A stretch of DNA of 64,000 nt from assembly GCF_030123105.1 (NCBI RefSeq), contig NZ_CP126095.1, forward strand, positions 4,898,001 to 4,962,000. Direction: 5' to 3'. This stretch comes from Paenibacillus sp. G2S3 (GTDB taxonomy: Bacteria; Bacillota; Bacilli; Paenibacillales; Paenibacillaceae). The notes below the pieces were generated by a model. That model was not told the origin of the DNA. It did no database searches and saw only the letters and a program-made list of their open reading frames with translations. Both the position numbers and the translations under genes were made by a program. Below are positions 35,304 through 43,857 of the stretch, piece by piece. Position 1 is the stretch's first letter. Each line of letters opens with the position of its first letter.

Positions 35304-35492
35304 TTAGAAGATCCATATGAGTAAGAAAATAACCGCAATTATTGCCACCGCGATCAACAGATTGGTTACCTCGCTCCAAAACCCAGGGACGCCTTGTGTA
35401 TGATATTTTTGCGCATTGACATCATGGTTTGCTTTATGACCACCAGGATCCGTCATATTTGAATTAGATCCTGGATCAAAAAAGTCTGACAT
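35304..35492 (-). CDS. Small tail-anchored membrane protein, 62 residues
   Basis: Residues 1-40 are polar (MSDFFDPGSNSNMTDPGGHK, then HTQGVPGFWSEVT) and the end is one hydrophobic helix, LLIAVAIIAVIFLLIWIF. GGAGGGGG lies 9 nt before the ATG at 35492, which is preferred over an in-frame TTG at 35501. No signal peptide. Not recognised; small C-tail anchored proteins like this occur in spore and membrane proteomes. Monocistronic, convergent with the SDR gene. Confidence 0.65.
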   Translation of the reverse strand: MSDFFDPGSNSNMTDPGGHKANHDVNAQKYHTQGVPGFWSEVTNLLIAVAIIAVIFLLIWIF

Positions 35493-35566
35493 AGGAATCA
35501 ACCCCCTCCATGATTATAAACCATATTATACCAGTTAATTCCCTTTTTAAAAATAATCTCCTTTGC

Positions 35567-36190
35567 TCAATTCATTTGAGAATAAAAATAAGGTAAGTGT
35601 TTCTTTGATAGAGCTTTTTCGATTAGTTCTTGATCGTAGCCATATTTTTGCAATGCAGTAATAATCGCTTGTGTCCTGTCTGACCGTTGTCGTCTTAAAT
35701 TAGATTCTAGCTGTATTTCTAGAGGAACCGTAGGAATAGTGTACCGTCCGATTGTCACATTCTTAAAATGGCTCCAAATGAATTGTCCGCCTTCCCATAT
35801 CCCATCGCCATCCATAGAATCAGGAATTCCCGCTGAGTTGGAGATATGAACGACTTCCACTTTAAATCCATCGATGATCCAACTCCCCTTTGTCCATGAA
35901 AAGCCCGAAGAAAAGGTCTGCGTGTATGTAGGTTCTTCTAAAGAGGATAACCAGTTCTCTCCATGAGGGAATTCACATTTATCCAGCAGGGAATAAGCTT
36001 TAAATAGTTCTGCAAATTGTGCAATCCCCTCTTTATTCTTTATATAAATATCAACGTCTCCCGGAGTCATTTCGCAGCCCTGTAAAACCGAACCCACCGA
36101 GCCAACCAAGATCCATTCTAATTCCGAATTCACATCCGATGAAAAATAAAGCTCACATACCTTTGACAAAGCTGTTTCCCAGCTATTCAT
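35567..36190 (-). CDS. Nucleotidyltransferase-fold protein
   Basis: A 207-residue protein with a polymerase beta-like nucleotidyltransferase motif: WILVGSVGSVLQG followed by GDVDIYIKNKEG (paired Asp), and a later acidic strand DGFKVEVVHIS. This matches minimal or GrpB-like nucleotidyltransferases; the substrate is not known. Its ATG overlaps the TGA of the LysR gene upstream (ATGA), so they are translationally coupled. Confidence 0.7.
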   Translation of the reverse strand: MNSWETALSKVCELYFSSDVNSELEWILVGSVGSVLQGCEMTPGDVDIYIKNKEGIAQFAELFKAYSLLDKCEFPHGENWLSSLEEPTYTQTFSSGFSWTKGSWIIDGFKVEVVHISNSAGIPDSMDGDGIWEGGQFIWSHFKNVTIGRYTIPTVPLEIQLESNLRRQRSDRTQAIITALQKYGYDQELIEKALSKKHLPYFYSQMN

Positions 36191-37083
36191 AGCTCCACCC
36201 CAAATTGACTTGATAACGATCCGAAATATTCTACAACTACCTCACGAAATTCCAAAGCAGCCCGAGAAATGTACCGACTCTTGTGCCATATTAGAGCAAT
36301 TTCCCGTACCAATTCGTGATTCTCTATTTGGAGATATTTGATGTCTTCCCGTGAATTTCTTGCCGTACTTGGTATGAAGGCTAGTCCGATTTCAGCTTCC
36401 ACAAGAGTGATTAATCTTGCAGGTTCATCCCCCTCATACACATATTTAGGCGTAAATCCAACCGATTGGCACACAGAGTCTATTAAATCGCGAGTTCCAT
36501 AACCACTCTTAACACCTACAAACCATTCATCCCTTAACTCAGTCAAGGATACACTGCTTCGATCTGCCAAACGATGCCCCTTAGGTACAGCGACAAGGAT
36601 TGGGTCGATAAACACGATTTGGCATTCGATGTCATCCCCTTCTATAGGAGGGGATGACAAGCAAAAATCCACCTCTCCTCTATCCAAAAGTGTAACCATT
36701 TCCTTCGTAGTCAGCATCTGCACATGAAATTGAATATCGGGTCGCTTTTTCCGAAACTCGCGAAGGATATTGGGTAATGTACTGGCGGTGGTCACCGCTA
36801 ATTCTAGCGTGTTATGTTCCGGGTGAGATAAATCGCTAAGCTCCTGCTTTCCCTGTTCCAATTCAAACAAAGCTCTTTCCGCACGGCGAAGGAATCTTCT
36901 TCCGAACTCATTCAGACGCAGGTTCCGCCCTACTCGATCGAATAAAGGTACCCCTAAATCCTCCTCCAAGCGCTGTATTGTTTTGCTAAGTGATGATTGA
37001 GTAACGTGCAGATTTCGTGCAGCTTCGGTCACATGTTCCAACCGAGCTACCGCGAGAAAATATTGCAGCTGTAGAAGTTCCAT
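36187..37083 (-). CDS. LysR-family transcriptional regulator
   Basis: A 298-residue LysR protein: winged helix (VTEAARNLHVTQSSLSKTIQ) and an effector domain (NTLELAVTTASTLPNILREF, EVDFCLSSPPIEGDDIECQI). ATG 37083 with GGGGTG before it is preferred over an in-frame ATG at 37095. It is divergent from the MFS efflux gene at 37194, its likely target, and coupled to the nucleotidyltransferase-like gene. The 110-bp divergent gap is AT-rich and would hold its operator. Confidence 0.9.
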   Translation of the reverse strand: MELLQLQYFLAVARLEHVTEAARNLHVTQSSLSKTIQRLEEDLGVPLFDRVGRNLRLNEFGRRFLRRAERALFELEQGKQELSDLSHPEHNTLELAVTTASTLPNILREFRKKRPDIQFHVQMLTTKEMVTLLDRGEVDFCLSSPPIEGDDIECQIVFIDPILVAVPKGHRLADRSSVSLTELRDEWFVGVKSGYGTRDLIDSVCQSVGFTPKYVYEGDEPARLITLVEAEIGLAFIPSTARNSREDIKYLQIENHELVREIALIWHKSRYISRAALEFREVVVEYFGSLSSQFGVEL

Positions 37084-37193
37084 TTCGCACCCCATTCATT
37101 CCTTTAGGTCAATGAGAATATAACATAAAATGCGTTGGAATGAATAATTAAAATCAAGTAGGATGACATTAATACGCTTTAGGGGGACCCAAA

Positions 37194-38585
37194 ATGAGTG
37201 CTCGTAATCGGTGGTTAATGATTTCAGTGGGTCTAGGGATACTATTGAACCCATTAAACTCTTCAATGGTTTCTGTTGCTATTCCAAGATTGCAAAATGT
37301 ATTTCAACTTGACTATACAGGTGTTTCCTGGATTATTTTTTCATTTTACATTGCTAGCAGCATCGCTCAACCCGTCATGGGAAAGGCCAGCGATTTATTT
37401 GGTAGGAGGAAGATATTTCTTACCGGGCTTGTAGTAGCCTTCATTGCCTCATTATTAGCTCCATTCGCACCAAGCTTCGCGTGGCTCATCGTGTTCCGCA
37501 TTGTGCAAGCCATTGGAACAAGCATGATGGTTGCCGTTGGGATGGCTATAGTGCGAATTCATGTAACGGAAAAACAAGCGACAGCGCTGTCTGTTTTGTC
37601 CATCTTCCTATCCGGTGCGGCAGCCATTGGACCCTTTATTGGCGGGGTTATCATTCACTGGTGGGGCTGGCCGGCTATCTTTTTCGTCAATATTCCATTT
37701 GTGGTAGTGAGCTTTCTATTGTCTTGGAGAAATATCCCTAAGGAAAACTCTTCATTAACCGTTGCATCAGGCATGTCCCTTCGCAAATGGTTCGATTGGA
37801 TGGATGGATCAGGGATCCTGCTCTTCACAATGGGTCTGGTTGCTCTCCTCATTGGATTACTCTCAGCAAAATCATCTGGGCACATCGCTTTAGAAAATGT
37901 CATTGTTTCACTGATAGGACTCGCTCTGCTGGGAGTATTCGTACGACATGAGTTAAAAGCGGCCTCACCTTTTATTCCTTTACGCACATTCGCTAAATAT
38001 CCTGCGATGACTTGGGTTAATGTAGAGTTCATGCTCGTTAACGTACTTTATTACTCACTCTTTTTCGGAATTCCGTCCTACTTACAAATGGTTCGCCATA
38101 TCAGCGAGTATCAAACAGGGATACTTATGCTAACCTTAGGCCTCTGTTCTCTAGTTACTTCGCCAATAGCAGGACGATGGATCGATAAATCCGGACCAGG
38201 ACCGGCATTGCTGGTCTCTGCAATTTTAATGACTTTGGGATCGGTATGGCTCGTGACCTTGAATCAATCTTCACCGGTTATTAGCGTGTGTCTGGTTTTG
38301 GCTGCATTCGGGATTAGCAACGGGTTGAATAATGTAGGTATGCAAGCAGCTTTGTTCCAAAGTTCACCAAAGGAAATCATCGGTGTAGCATCCGGATTAT
38401 TTAATACATCAAGATATATGGGAACTATCCTCTCTTCCTTGTTGATAGGAATCGTAATGAGAGATAAGTTCAGCTTCGAGGGGTTTCAAGTACTTGGGAT
38501 TATTCTCACGATTATTGCATTATCTTTAGTATTCATGAGTCGTCGGCGCCGGAAGACAGGGGAGTTGCAAAAGCACTTAAATTGA
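37194..38585 (+). CDS. MFS drug efflux transporter (DHA2/EmrB-like)
   Basis: A 463-residue, 14-helix type major facilitator. Motif A reads GKASDLFGRRKIFLTG and the antiporter motif C IGPFIGGVIIHWWGWPAIFF; the start is RWLMISVGLGILLNPLNSSM. AGGGGGACC lies just before the ATG. These proteins export drugs or toxic metabolites in exchange for protons. Control by the divergent LysR gene is expected. Confidence 0.88.
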   Translation: MSARNRWLMISVGLGILLNPLNSSMVSVAIPRLQNVFQLDYTGVSWIIFSFYIASSIAQPVMGKASDLFGRRKIFLTGLVVAFIASLLAPFAPSFAWLIVFRIVQAIGTSMMVAVGMAIVRIHVTEKQATALSVLSIFLSGAAAIGPFIGGVIIHWWGWPAIFFVNIPFVVVSFLLSWRNIPKENSSLTVASGMSLRKWFDWMDGSGILLFTMGLVALLIGLLSAKSSGHIALENVIVSLIGLALLGVFVRHELKAASPFIPLRTFAKYPAMTWVNVEFMLVNVLYYSLFFGIPSYLQMVRHISEYQTGILMLTLGLCSLVTSPIAGRWIDKSGPGPALLVSAILMTLGSVWLVTLNQSSPVISVCLVLAAFGISNGLNNVGMQAALFQSSPKEIIGVASGLFNTSRYMGTILSSLLIGIVMRDKFSFEGFQVLGIILTIIALSLVFMSRRRRKTGELQKHLN

Positions 38586-38705
38586 TTAACTACTAATAAG
38601 TTTGCGAATTTCTTTATAATCTTCATCCGTTATCAGTCCATCATAACTTGAGAAATCTAAAGTGAATTGCTTTTTAATAAAGAAAGTCCCTATGAATGAT
38701 CGCAT
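38586..38705 (-). pseudogene. Remnant C-terminus of a small protein
   Basis: A 39-codon frame starting ATG 38705 and ending YDGLITDEDYKEIRKLISS. The GLITDEDY-KEIRKL end is typical of SHOCT-like or short bacterial membrane-protein tails. There is no ribosome binding site, and the first codons fall in the hairpin at 38681-38720, so this is more likely the left-over 3' end of a lost gene than a working peptide. Confidence 0.35.
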
Positions 38706-38720
38706 CATAAGGACTTTCTA
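38681..38720 (-). terminator. Hairpin after the LtaA-like gene
   Basis: AGAAAGTCC and GGACTTTCT arms with inner ATGA/TCAT pairs, followed on the minus strand by TTATTAAAAAG. Only moderately T-rich. It lies 12 bp after the stop at 38732. Confidence 0.5.
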
Positions 38721-38731
38721 ATTGCAGCTTA

Positions 38732-39931
38732 TTAAAGATTCTCCGTCACTTTTTTCTTGTGAATAAATAATCGAGCAGGTGACAACAAATAGACAATACT
38801 AATCAATCCAAACAAACAGGCGCTTACTTGAAAAGGCAACAGTTCATTTCCTGAGCTTCCCAGCCAGCCTCCAATTAGTGGACCAATAACTACCCCTAAA
38901 CCTTCTATGGAAAACAATAGTCCCCAGCTGATCCCTACGGAATCTTCGGGAATGTAGCCAGCCATTAAGGCATTCCAAGAGGGAAGCAAAGCCGCATAAG
39001 CACACCCCAGCAGAAGCGAGAGCCCAATGGCGGCGGAGAAGGAGTTAATAGAAGTTAAGCCGAACAAGGCAACTGCAAACACGCCAAACCCAACGACAAG
39101 GAACCATTTACCTCCCACTTGATCGAACCATTTTCCCATAGGTACAAGAAATAGAACTACGCCTACGCCTCCCATAAATAACACGATAGACAGCTGAGAA
39201 TGGGACAGACCCAGATGAGAAACAGCAAAGCTTGTTAGAAAAGGTACCAGTATCCCGCCCGCTGTAGTCTGCAGCAACATGCCAGGGACTAGAAATCCTC
39301 CCTTCTTCACTTTTTTCCATAGAGATACAAACTGCTCACCTACGGATATATCCACACACTTCACCGAGACCTTGTTCATCCTTACAAGACCTACCATGCT
39401 CCAGCCTGCTACGAAAAATAATCCAATGACGGCAAGGGACAGTGACAGCCCACCACCAATTAACAAATTCATCATTACGGGGCCCAGACCTAGACCAGCC
39501 ATCCAGTATACGTACAAGGTTCCCATCTGCTGTGCTCGTTTTTCCTCTGATACCTGGCTCATACATAGAATCCAGATCGGTGAGAATCCAGCACCCAAGC
39601 AAGCTGAAGCTACAATAATCATCCACGGACTATGCGTTGTCACCATTATCAATAATCCAATAAACCCAAGAAAGAACCCTCCATGAAGCACGGTGCGCCC
39701 AGGATATCTATCCAAGAGATAACCGATAAAGCTTTTGATCAAACTGTCTGTTAAATAGTGTATAGAGACCGCAAGGGCTACCACTGAGGTTGTAAGATCC
39801 CCATTCGTCAATACATAAGCCGGCAAAAAAGCGATCAGAACAGCCCCTCTTATCCACTCCATAAAAAAAAGAATCACTGCAAGGCGGGTAAACGTCTGCT
39901 GTGATCTTTCTTTCTTACCAATAATATCCAT
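38732..39931 (-). CDS. MFS transporter, LtaA-like candidate glycolipid flippase
   Basis: A 399-residue, 12-helix major facilitator. The first helix LAVILFFMEWIRGAVLIAF resembles the LtaA start (ILFLMEFARG). Motif A is seen in FDQVGGKWFLVVGFG-type loops. The chosen ATG 39931 lies inside the end of the glycosyltransferase gene (17-nt overlap); the frame is open to 39979. In Staphylococcus aureus ypfP-ltaA has this order and makes and flips the diglucosyl-diacylglycerol anchor of lipoteichoic acid. The pairing here suggests the same role, which is an inference. Confidence 0.75.
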   Translation of the reverse strand: MDIIGKKERSQQTFTRLAVILFFMEWIRGAVLIAFLPAYVLTNGDLTTSVVALAVSIHYLTDSLIKSFIGYLLDRYPGRTVLHGGFFLGFIGLLIMVTTHSPWMIIVASACLGAGFSPIWILCMSQVSEEKRAQQMGTLYVYWMAGLGLGPVMMNLLIGGGLSLSLAVIGLFFVAGWSMVGLVRMNKVSVKCVDISVGEQFVSLWKKVKKGGFLVPGMLLQTTAGGILVPFLTSFAVSHLGLSHSQLSIVLFMGGVGVVLFLVPMGKWFDQVGGKWFLVVGFGVFAVALFGLTSINSFSAAIGLSLLLGCAYAALLPSWNALMAGYIPEDSVGISWGLLFSIEGLGVVIGPLIGGWLGSSGNELLPFQVSACLFGLISIVYLLSPARLFIHKKKVTENL

Positions 39932-41102
39932 GAATCGTTTTCGCCTGCCCTTCAACAACCATAGATTTTGCAGATACAACGGAAGGCTGACGCAATTTAA
40001 TAGCCTCTAAAGCTTCGGTAACGATAATATCCGAGGCTGATTTTCGCGAAAATCCCTTCATATGCCGTTCTCTTTCATCGCTGTAGACCGTATCCTCTAA
40101 TCGTTGAAGCCGCTCTACTAACTGCTCCTCATTTCGTGCGATCTCTATCAAATGGTGCTCAGATAACCATTCTGCATTGCCTGCCTCCTGGCCAGGAAGC
40201 GGTCGATAGACGATAACCGGAAGTGTCTGAGCCATCGCCTCCGTCAATGTAATCCCACCTGCTTTGGTCAAAAGACAGGAAGCTATGCACATCAGCTCCT
40301 GCATTTCTTCCGTATATCCCAAAATGTGAACTCGTGGGTTCACTTGAAAAAGCTCCATCGTAGCTGTTCGAAGCTTATGATTATTCCCGCACAATACGAT
40401 GACATCGAAGCTTGATTGAAGAAGTATTCGTTTTATTAAACTGCCAATGTCACTTAATACGCCATAAGCTCCTGCCGCTAGTAATAGATATTGACGATTT
40501 CCGTTTAACCCATGTTTACGCAAAAGCGCTTCACGGTCCTGAGTCTGTTCAAAAGCCTCGCGAATAGGAATCCCACTGACTACAAGCTTCTCTTCAGCGA
40601 TCCCTGCTGACATCAAAGTTGCCTTCATGCTTTCTGAAGCGATAAAATATTTCGTCGTTTGTGGATGAAGCCACCTGCCATGAACCACATAATCCGTCAT
40701 AACGGTGAACAGAGGCATTCGACTGCCTGTTGTTAATGCTAGCTCAGCAGCGGCCAAATAAGGAAAAGTATGAATAATGATATCCGGCTGTATCTCGTTG
40801 ATGATCCTTCGTACTTTTCGTTTGCCCATAGAATGTAAGAGTTTACCCATGAACTGTTCTGGTCTCATCTTGCTCGTCACCGTGTACAAGAATCCATAAA
40901 ATTCTTGCGTATACCCTGTGTTGTTTAAATAGAATTTTCGGGACAACTCATTCAGGGTAGGATGGACTGCAGCGAATAGATCCAAGGTGGTAATCCGACT
41001 AATCCCTCTACGTCGAAATGAATGTTCGATGGCCTCAGCCACTTTCATATGCCCGTCTCCAAATGCCGAAGTAACAATAAGTACCTTAGGATCTGTGTTC
41101 AT
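39915..41102 (-). CDS. Processive diacylglycerol glucosyltransferase-like protein (UgtP/YpfP, GT28)
   Basis: A 395-residue GT-B glycosyltransferase. The N-terminal MGDG-synthase domain starts VLIVTSAFGDGHMKVAEAIE and carries IIHTFPYLAAAELAL; the C-terminal GT28 part has LLLAAGAYG, ILGYTEEMQELM and LTKAGGITLTEAMAQTLPVI. Family members add glucose from UDP-glucose to diacylglycerol at the inner membrane face. AAAAAGGAG sets the start at 41102 (frame open to 41123). It overlaps the LtaA-like gene behind it. Confidence 0.85.
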   Translation of the reverse strand: MNTDPKVLIVTSAFGDGHMKVAEAIEHSFRRRGISRITTLDLFAAVHPTLNELSRKFYLNNTGYTQEFYGFLYTVTSKMRPEQFMGKLLHSMGKRKVRRIINEIQPDIIIHTFPYLAAAELALTTGSRMPLFTVMTDYVVHGRWLHPQTTKYFIASESMKATLMSAGIAEEKLVVSGIPIREAFEQTQDREALLRKHGLNGNRQYLLLAAGAYGVLSDIGSLIKRILLQSSFDVIVLCGNNHKLRTATMELFQVNPRVHILGYTEEMQELMCIASCLLTKAGGITLTEAMAQTLPVIVYRPLPGQEAGNAEWLSEHHLIEIARNEEQLVERLQRLEDTVYSDERERHMKGFSRKSASDIIVTEALEAIKLRQPSVVSAKSMVVEGQAKTIHGYYW

Positions 41103-41456
41103 GACAAAGCTCCTTTTTCTCATGGCCTCCTTTAACTCTAACTCTGAATCGTAAACTGATAGTGAAGGGATTCTTAACTGAATATTAATTTCAATATTTA
41201 TAAAAAAAAGATCTCGTCTTTGTATGACCTGCCATTCTCTTTAGAACGCAAAAAAACGCTGACTTATGGCGATTAGCCTATAGTCACCGATTCGAAATAA
41301 GTATTCTGATTAATAACATCAGCAAGGTATGGATATACATAATTATGACAAAAAAGAAAAATTAGTTAGTAAAATACCGATTAAAGCGTTGATTGTTACA
41401 AAGTTATATAGTATTTTATGGAAGAAAGGTAATTTAAAAGAAGGGAGGAATTAAAC

Positions 41457-41669
41457 ATGGACAAGATGTGTATGGAAATGATGATGAACATGTGTATGGA
41501 TGATATGATGGCGAAGATGAACTGTATGAAGATGGGCATGGAAAAAATGTCTGAAATGGGCATGATGGACATGAACATGGATATGATGATGAAAAAAATG
41601 CAGGACTGCGATGAAATGATGACTATGTGTATGACAATGATGCGTGAAGGAATGCAAATGTCTAAGTAG
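41457..41669 (+). CDS. Methionine-rich (46%) Cys-containing small peptide
   Basis: A 70-residue peptide with 32 Met, 5 Cys, many Asp/Glu/Lys and almost no hydrophobic residues other than Met. It starts MDKMCMEMMMNMCMDDMM and ends MREGMQMSK. GGGAGG lies 8 nt before the ATG and a clean terminator follows at 41691, so it looks like a real transcription unit. Repeated MxM, MxxM and CxM spacings resemble copper(I)/silver binding patches of Met motifs, but no known family was recognised. No signal peptide. The reverse strand frame (His-rich) is its mirror, since ATG reads CAT. The 354-bp gap upstream (41103-41456) is AT-rich with no certain promoter. Confidence 0.75.
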   Translation: MDKMCMEMMMNMCMDDMMAKMNCMKMGMEKMSEMGMMDMNMDMMMKKMQDCDEMMTMCMTMMREGMQMSK

Positions 41670-41690
41670 CCAATAGACCATCGTAAGTTT

Positions 41691-41721
41691 GGCAGAGCAG
41701 ACTAACTGCATGCCTTTTTTT
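41691..41721 (+). terminator. Intrinsic terminator of the Met-rich gene
   Basis: GGCA-GAG-CAG, ACTAA loop, CTG-CA-TGCC, then seven T. Confidence 0.7.
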
Positions 41722-41752
41722 ATTTTCTCTTTAGAAACAAAATAGGCTTGAA

Positions 41753-42064
41753 TTATATCCTGATAAATCTATTCTGAATTTTCTTCGATATATTAATCCG
41801 TTCCAGCTTTAACTCCCAGATTTTCTCTTTCCACCGATACTGCTCTACTAGATCTCCACTTTCCCTCAGCTTACTAAATAAATCCATTAATATTGCGTTT
41901 ATATCATCGAATTGAATCCACAGCTCTTTCACGCTTTGTTCTGTTGTCTCAGCAGGAGAAGCTGTATTCAGCTTTTTCAAATGGTCTATGATGTCAGCTT
42001 GCCACTGCCCATCGTTAATTGCTTTGGCGTAGTTTAGTAGATCCAGATAATCATCGACAGACAT
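41753..42064 (-). CDS. Hypothetical helical protein, 103 residues
   Basis: Not recognised. An all-helical soluble protein (MSVDDYLDLLNYAKAINDGQ; LRESGDLVEQYRWKEKIWEL) with a coiled-coil-like end. The N-terminal half resembles the short IDEAL-like or YpiB-like helical segments of Bacillota only in general character. AAGGAG lies 10 nt before ATG 42064; the frame runs open to 42148. It is behind the glutamine-type importer operon on the same strand, after a terminator. Confidence 0.65.
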   Translation of the reverse strand: MSVDDYLDLLNYAKAINDGQWQADIIDHLKKLNTASPAETTEQSVKELWIQFDDINAILMDLFSKLRESGDLVEQYRWKEKIWELKLERINISKKIQNRFIRI

Positions 42065-42137
42065 TTTCACCGACTCCTTATTCTGTGTATACCCAGTATT
42101 ATACTCGGCATTATAGAAATTGCAATAGCAATACCTA

Positions 42138-42163
42138 AGAAAAGGCATCTTTTCAGATGCCCT
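42138..42163 (-). terminator. Intrinsic terminator of the amino-acid importer operon
   Basis: GGCATCT, TTTCA loop, GATGCC, with TTTTCT on the minus strand; 22 bp after the stop at 42185. Confidence 0.65.
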
Positions 42164-42184
42164 GACAATAGGATTCTTAATAAT

Positions 42185-43060
42185 TCACTGAACTTTTCCA
42201 CCTTCGACTACAAGCTCATCGGTAAACCCTTCGCCGTAAATTTCATTTAATGTTTCTTTGTAGGCTTTGTGGATAAATTGTTCTTTACCCAGGGTATCAA
42301 GTTCTGTATTAATCCAGTCCAGCAATTCCTTATTCCCCTTGGCCACCGCTGGGGCAATTGTATCCTGTCCCCCGAAGGCAGGAATACTGACTGTAAATTC
42401 AGGATTGGATTTAGCCCAAGCAATGAGTTCTGTATTATCGTTAGCTATTGCCGCACCCCGGCCATCTTTAAGTGCCGCGAAGATCTCTGTGTATTGATCG
42501 AATTTGAGTAACTCAATGTCCGGATATTCTTTAGTAAAATAGGTTTCTGCTGTCGTCCCCTTAGCCACAATAAGCTTTTGATTCTTCCCTTTCAATTGAT
42601 CGATAGAAGTAATTGGAGCACTGTTTGGAGATACAATTCCAAAGGATAATTTCATATATGGATTGGCAAAATCCACTTTTTCCTTTCTTTCATCAGTGAC
42701 CGTAAAGTTAGCCAAAATGATATCAACCTTACCCGATTCCAGATAAGCCACGCGACTGGCCGCATCGACTAGCACAAATTCAACCTTCGATTCATCTCCT
42801 AAAAGATCCTTAGCAAATCGCTTGGCAATATACACATCAAAACCTTGGTTTTTACCCTCAGAGTCCACATAACCAAAAGGTGGTTTGTCTGCAAATACAC
42901 CAATCTTTATCTTCCCTTTCTTCTTTAGCTGTTCAATAGAAGTAAATTTAGATGATGATGAATCACTATTGTTATCCGAAGTATTGCCGCAAGCTGCCAA
43001 TCCCATCAATAATATACTAACTCCTACCAGCATCGTTAGCCATTTCAACCTTCTCTTCAT
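42185..43060 (-). CDS. Amino-acid ABC importer binding lipoprotein (GlnH-like)
   Basis: Polar amino-acid binding protein, 291 residues. The signal peptide ends LLMGLAAC (lipobox AAC), then a Ser/Asn/Asp linker. Ligand-pocket marks are KIGVFADKPPFGYVDSEG, LVDAASRVAYLESGKVDIIL, NFTVTDERKEKVDFANPY and KGTTAETYF. Glutamine, glutamate or cystine-like cargo fits the family; this cannot be settled. Last gene of a four-gene operon permease-permease-ATPase-binding protein. Confidence 0.9.
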   Translation of the reverse strand: MKRRLKWLTMLVGVSILLMGLAACGNTSDNNSDSSSSKFTSIEQLKKKGKIKIGVFADKPPFGYVDSEGKNQGFDVYIAKRFAKDLLGDESKVEFVLVDAASRVAYLESGKVDIILANFTVTDERKEKVDFANPYMKLSFGIVSPNSAPITSIDQLKGKNQKLIVAKGTTAETYFTKEYPDIELLKFDQYTEIFAALKDGRGAAIANDNTELIAWAKSNPEFTVSIPAFGGQDTIAPAVAKGNKELLDWINTELDTLGKEQFIHKAYKETLNEIYGEGFTDELVVEGGKVQ

Positions 43061-43079
43061 TTCTCTTCATCTCCTATTT

Positions 43080-43835
43080 CTATAGTTTATCGTACTGAAA
43101 TATATCCAGAAAATGCTGAGCACGTTCTGTCACAGGGAGGGTGAAAAATTGTTGGGGTACAGCGATCTCACATATCTTGCCTTGATCCATAAATACGATT
43201 CGATCTCCAACCGACTTGGCAAACCCCATTTCATGGGTCACGATGATCATCGTCATGCCTTGCTGAGCAAGCCCCAGAATTACGTCAAGTACTTCTCGAA
43301 CCATTTCAGGGTCCAGTGATGCCGTCACTTCATCAAATAACATGATTTCCGGATTCATACATAAAGCTCTCACTATAGCTATTCTCTGCTTCTGTCCTCC
43401 GGAAAGCTGTCGTGGGTAGTCCAGTTTCCGCTCAAGCAGCCCAACCCGCTCTAATAGCAGTTCCGCCTGCTGCGTGGCTTCCTTAAGCTCTCTCTTTTGG
43501 ACCTTAAGAGGGCCTAAAAGTATGTTATCTATAACCGTCATATGCGGGAATAACTCATAATTTTGAAACACCATTCCGATATGCTGCCTCAATTCACACC
43601 AATCTACTACTGCCTCCGCAAGGTTCTGCCCGCGATATTGTATCGCACCTCCCTGAACCGGTTCCAGACCGTTAAGACAACGTAGGAATGTACTTTTCCC
43701 ACATCCAGAGGGACCGAGAATAACGATTACTTCTCCTTTTATCACCTGCAATTCAATACCGTCCAGAACCTTTCGCTCTCCAAAATATTTTTGTAATTGT
43801 TTAACCTCCAGTAAGAGTTCTCCGGAATCTGCCAT
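43080..43835 (-). CDS. Amino-acid ABC importer ATPase (GlnQ-like)
   Basis: A 251-residue ATPase with Walker A GPSGCGKST, signature LSGGQKQR, Walker B IMLFDEVTASLDPE and switch His in VTHEM. These are the usual polar amino-acid importer forms. AAAGGAACG precedes the ATG. It lies between the second permease gene and the binding-protein gene with gaps near 20 bp. Confidence 0.93.
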   Translation of the reverse strand: MADSGELLLEVKQLQKYFGERKVLDGIELQVIKGEVIVILGPSGCGKSTFLRCLNGLEPVQGGAIQYRGQNLAEAVVDWCELRQHIGMVFQNYELFPHMTVIDNILLGPLKVQKRELKEATQQAELLLERVGLLERKLDYPRQLSGGQKQRIAIVRALCMNPEIMLFDEVTASLDPEMVREVLDVILGLAQQGMTMIIVTHEMGFAKSVGDRIVFMDQGKICEIAVPQQFFTLPVTERAQHFLDIFQYDKL

Positions 43836-43857
43836 TACAAACGTTCCTTTCTAAGCC

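Noticed and set aside
41451..41711. His-rich 86-residue frame on the minus strand
   Set aside because: It is the mirror of the Met-rich gene (ATG read as CAT), has no ribosome binding site, and the plus-strand frame has both a good one and a terminator.
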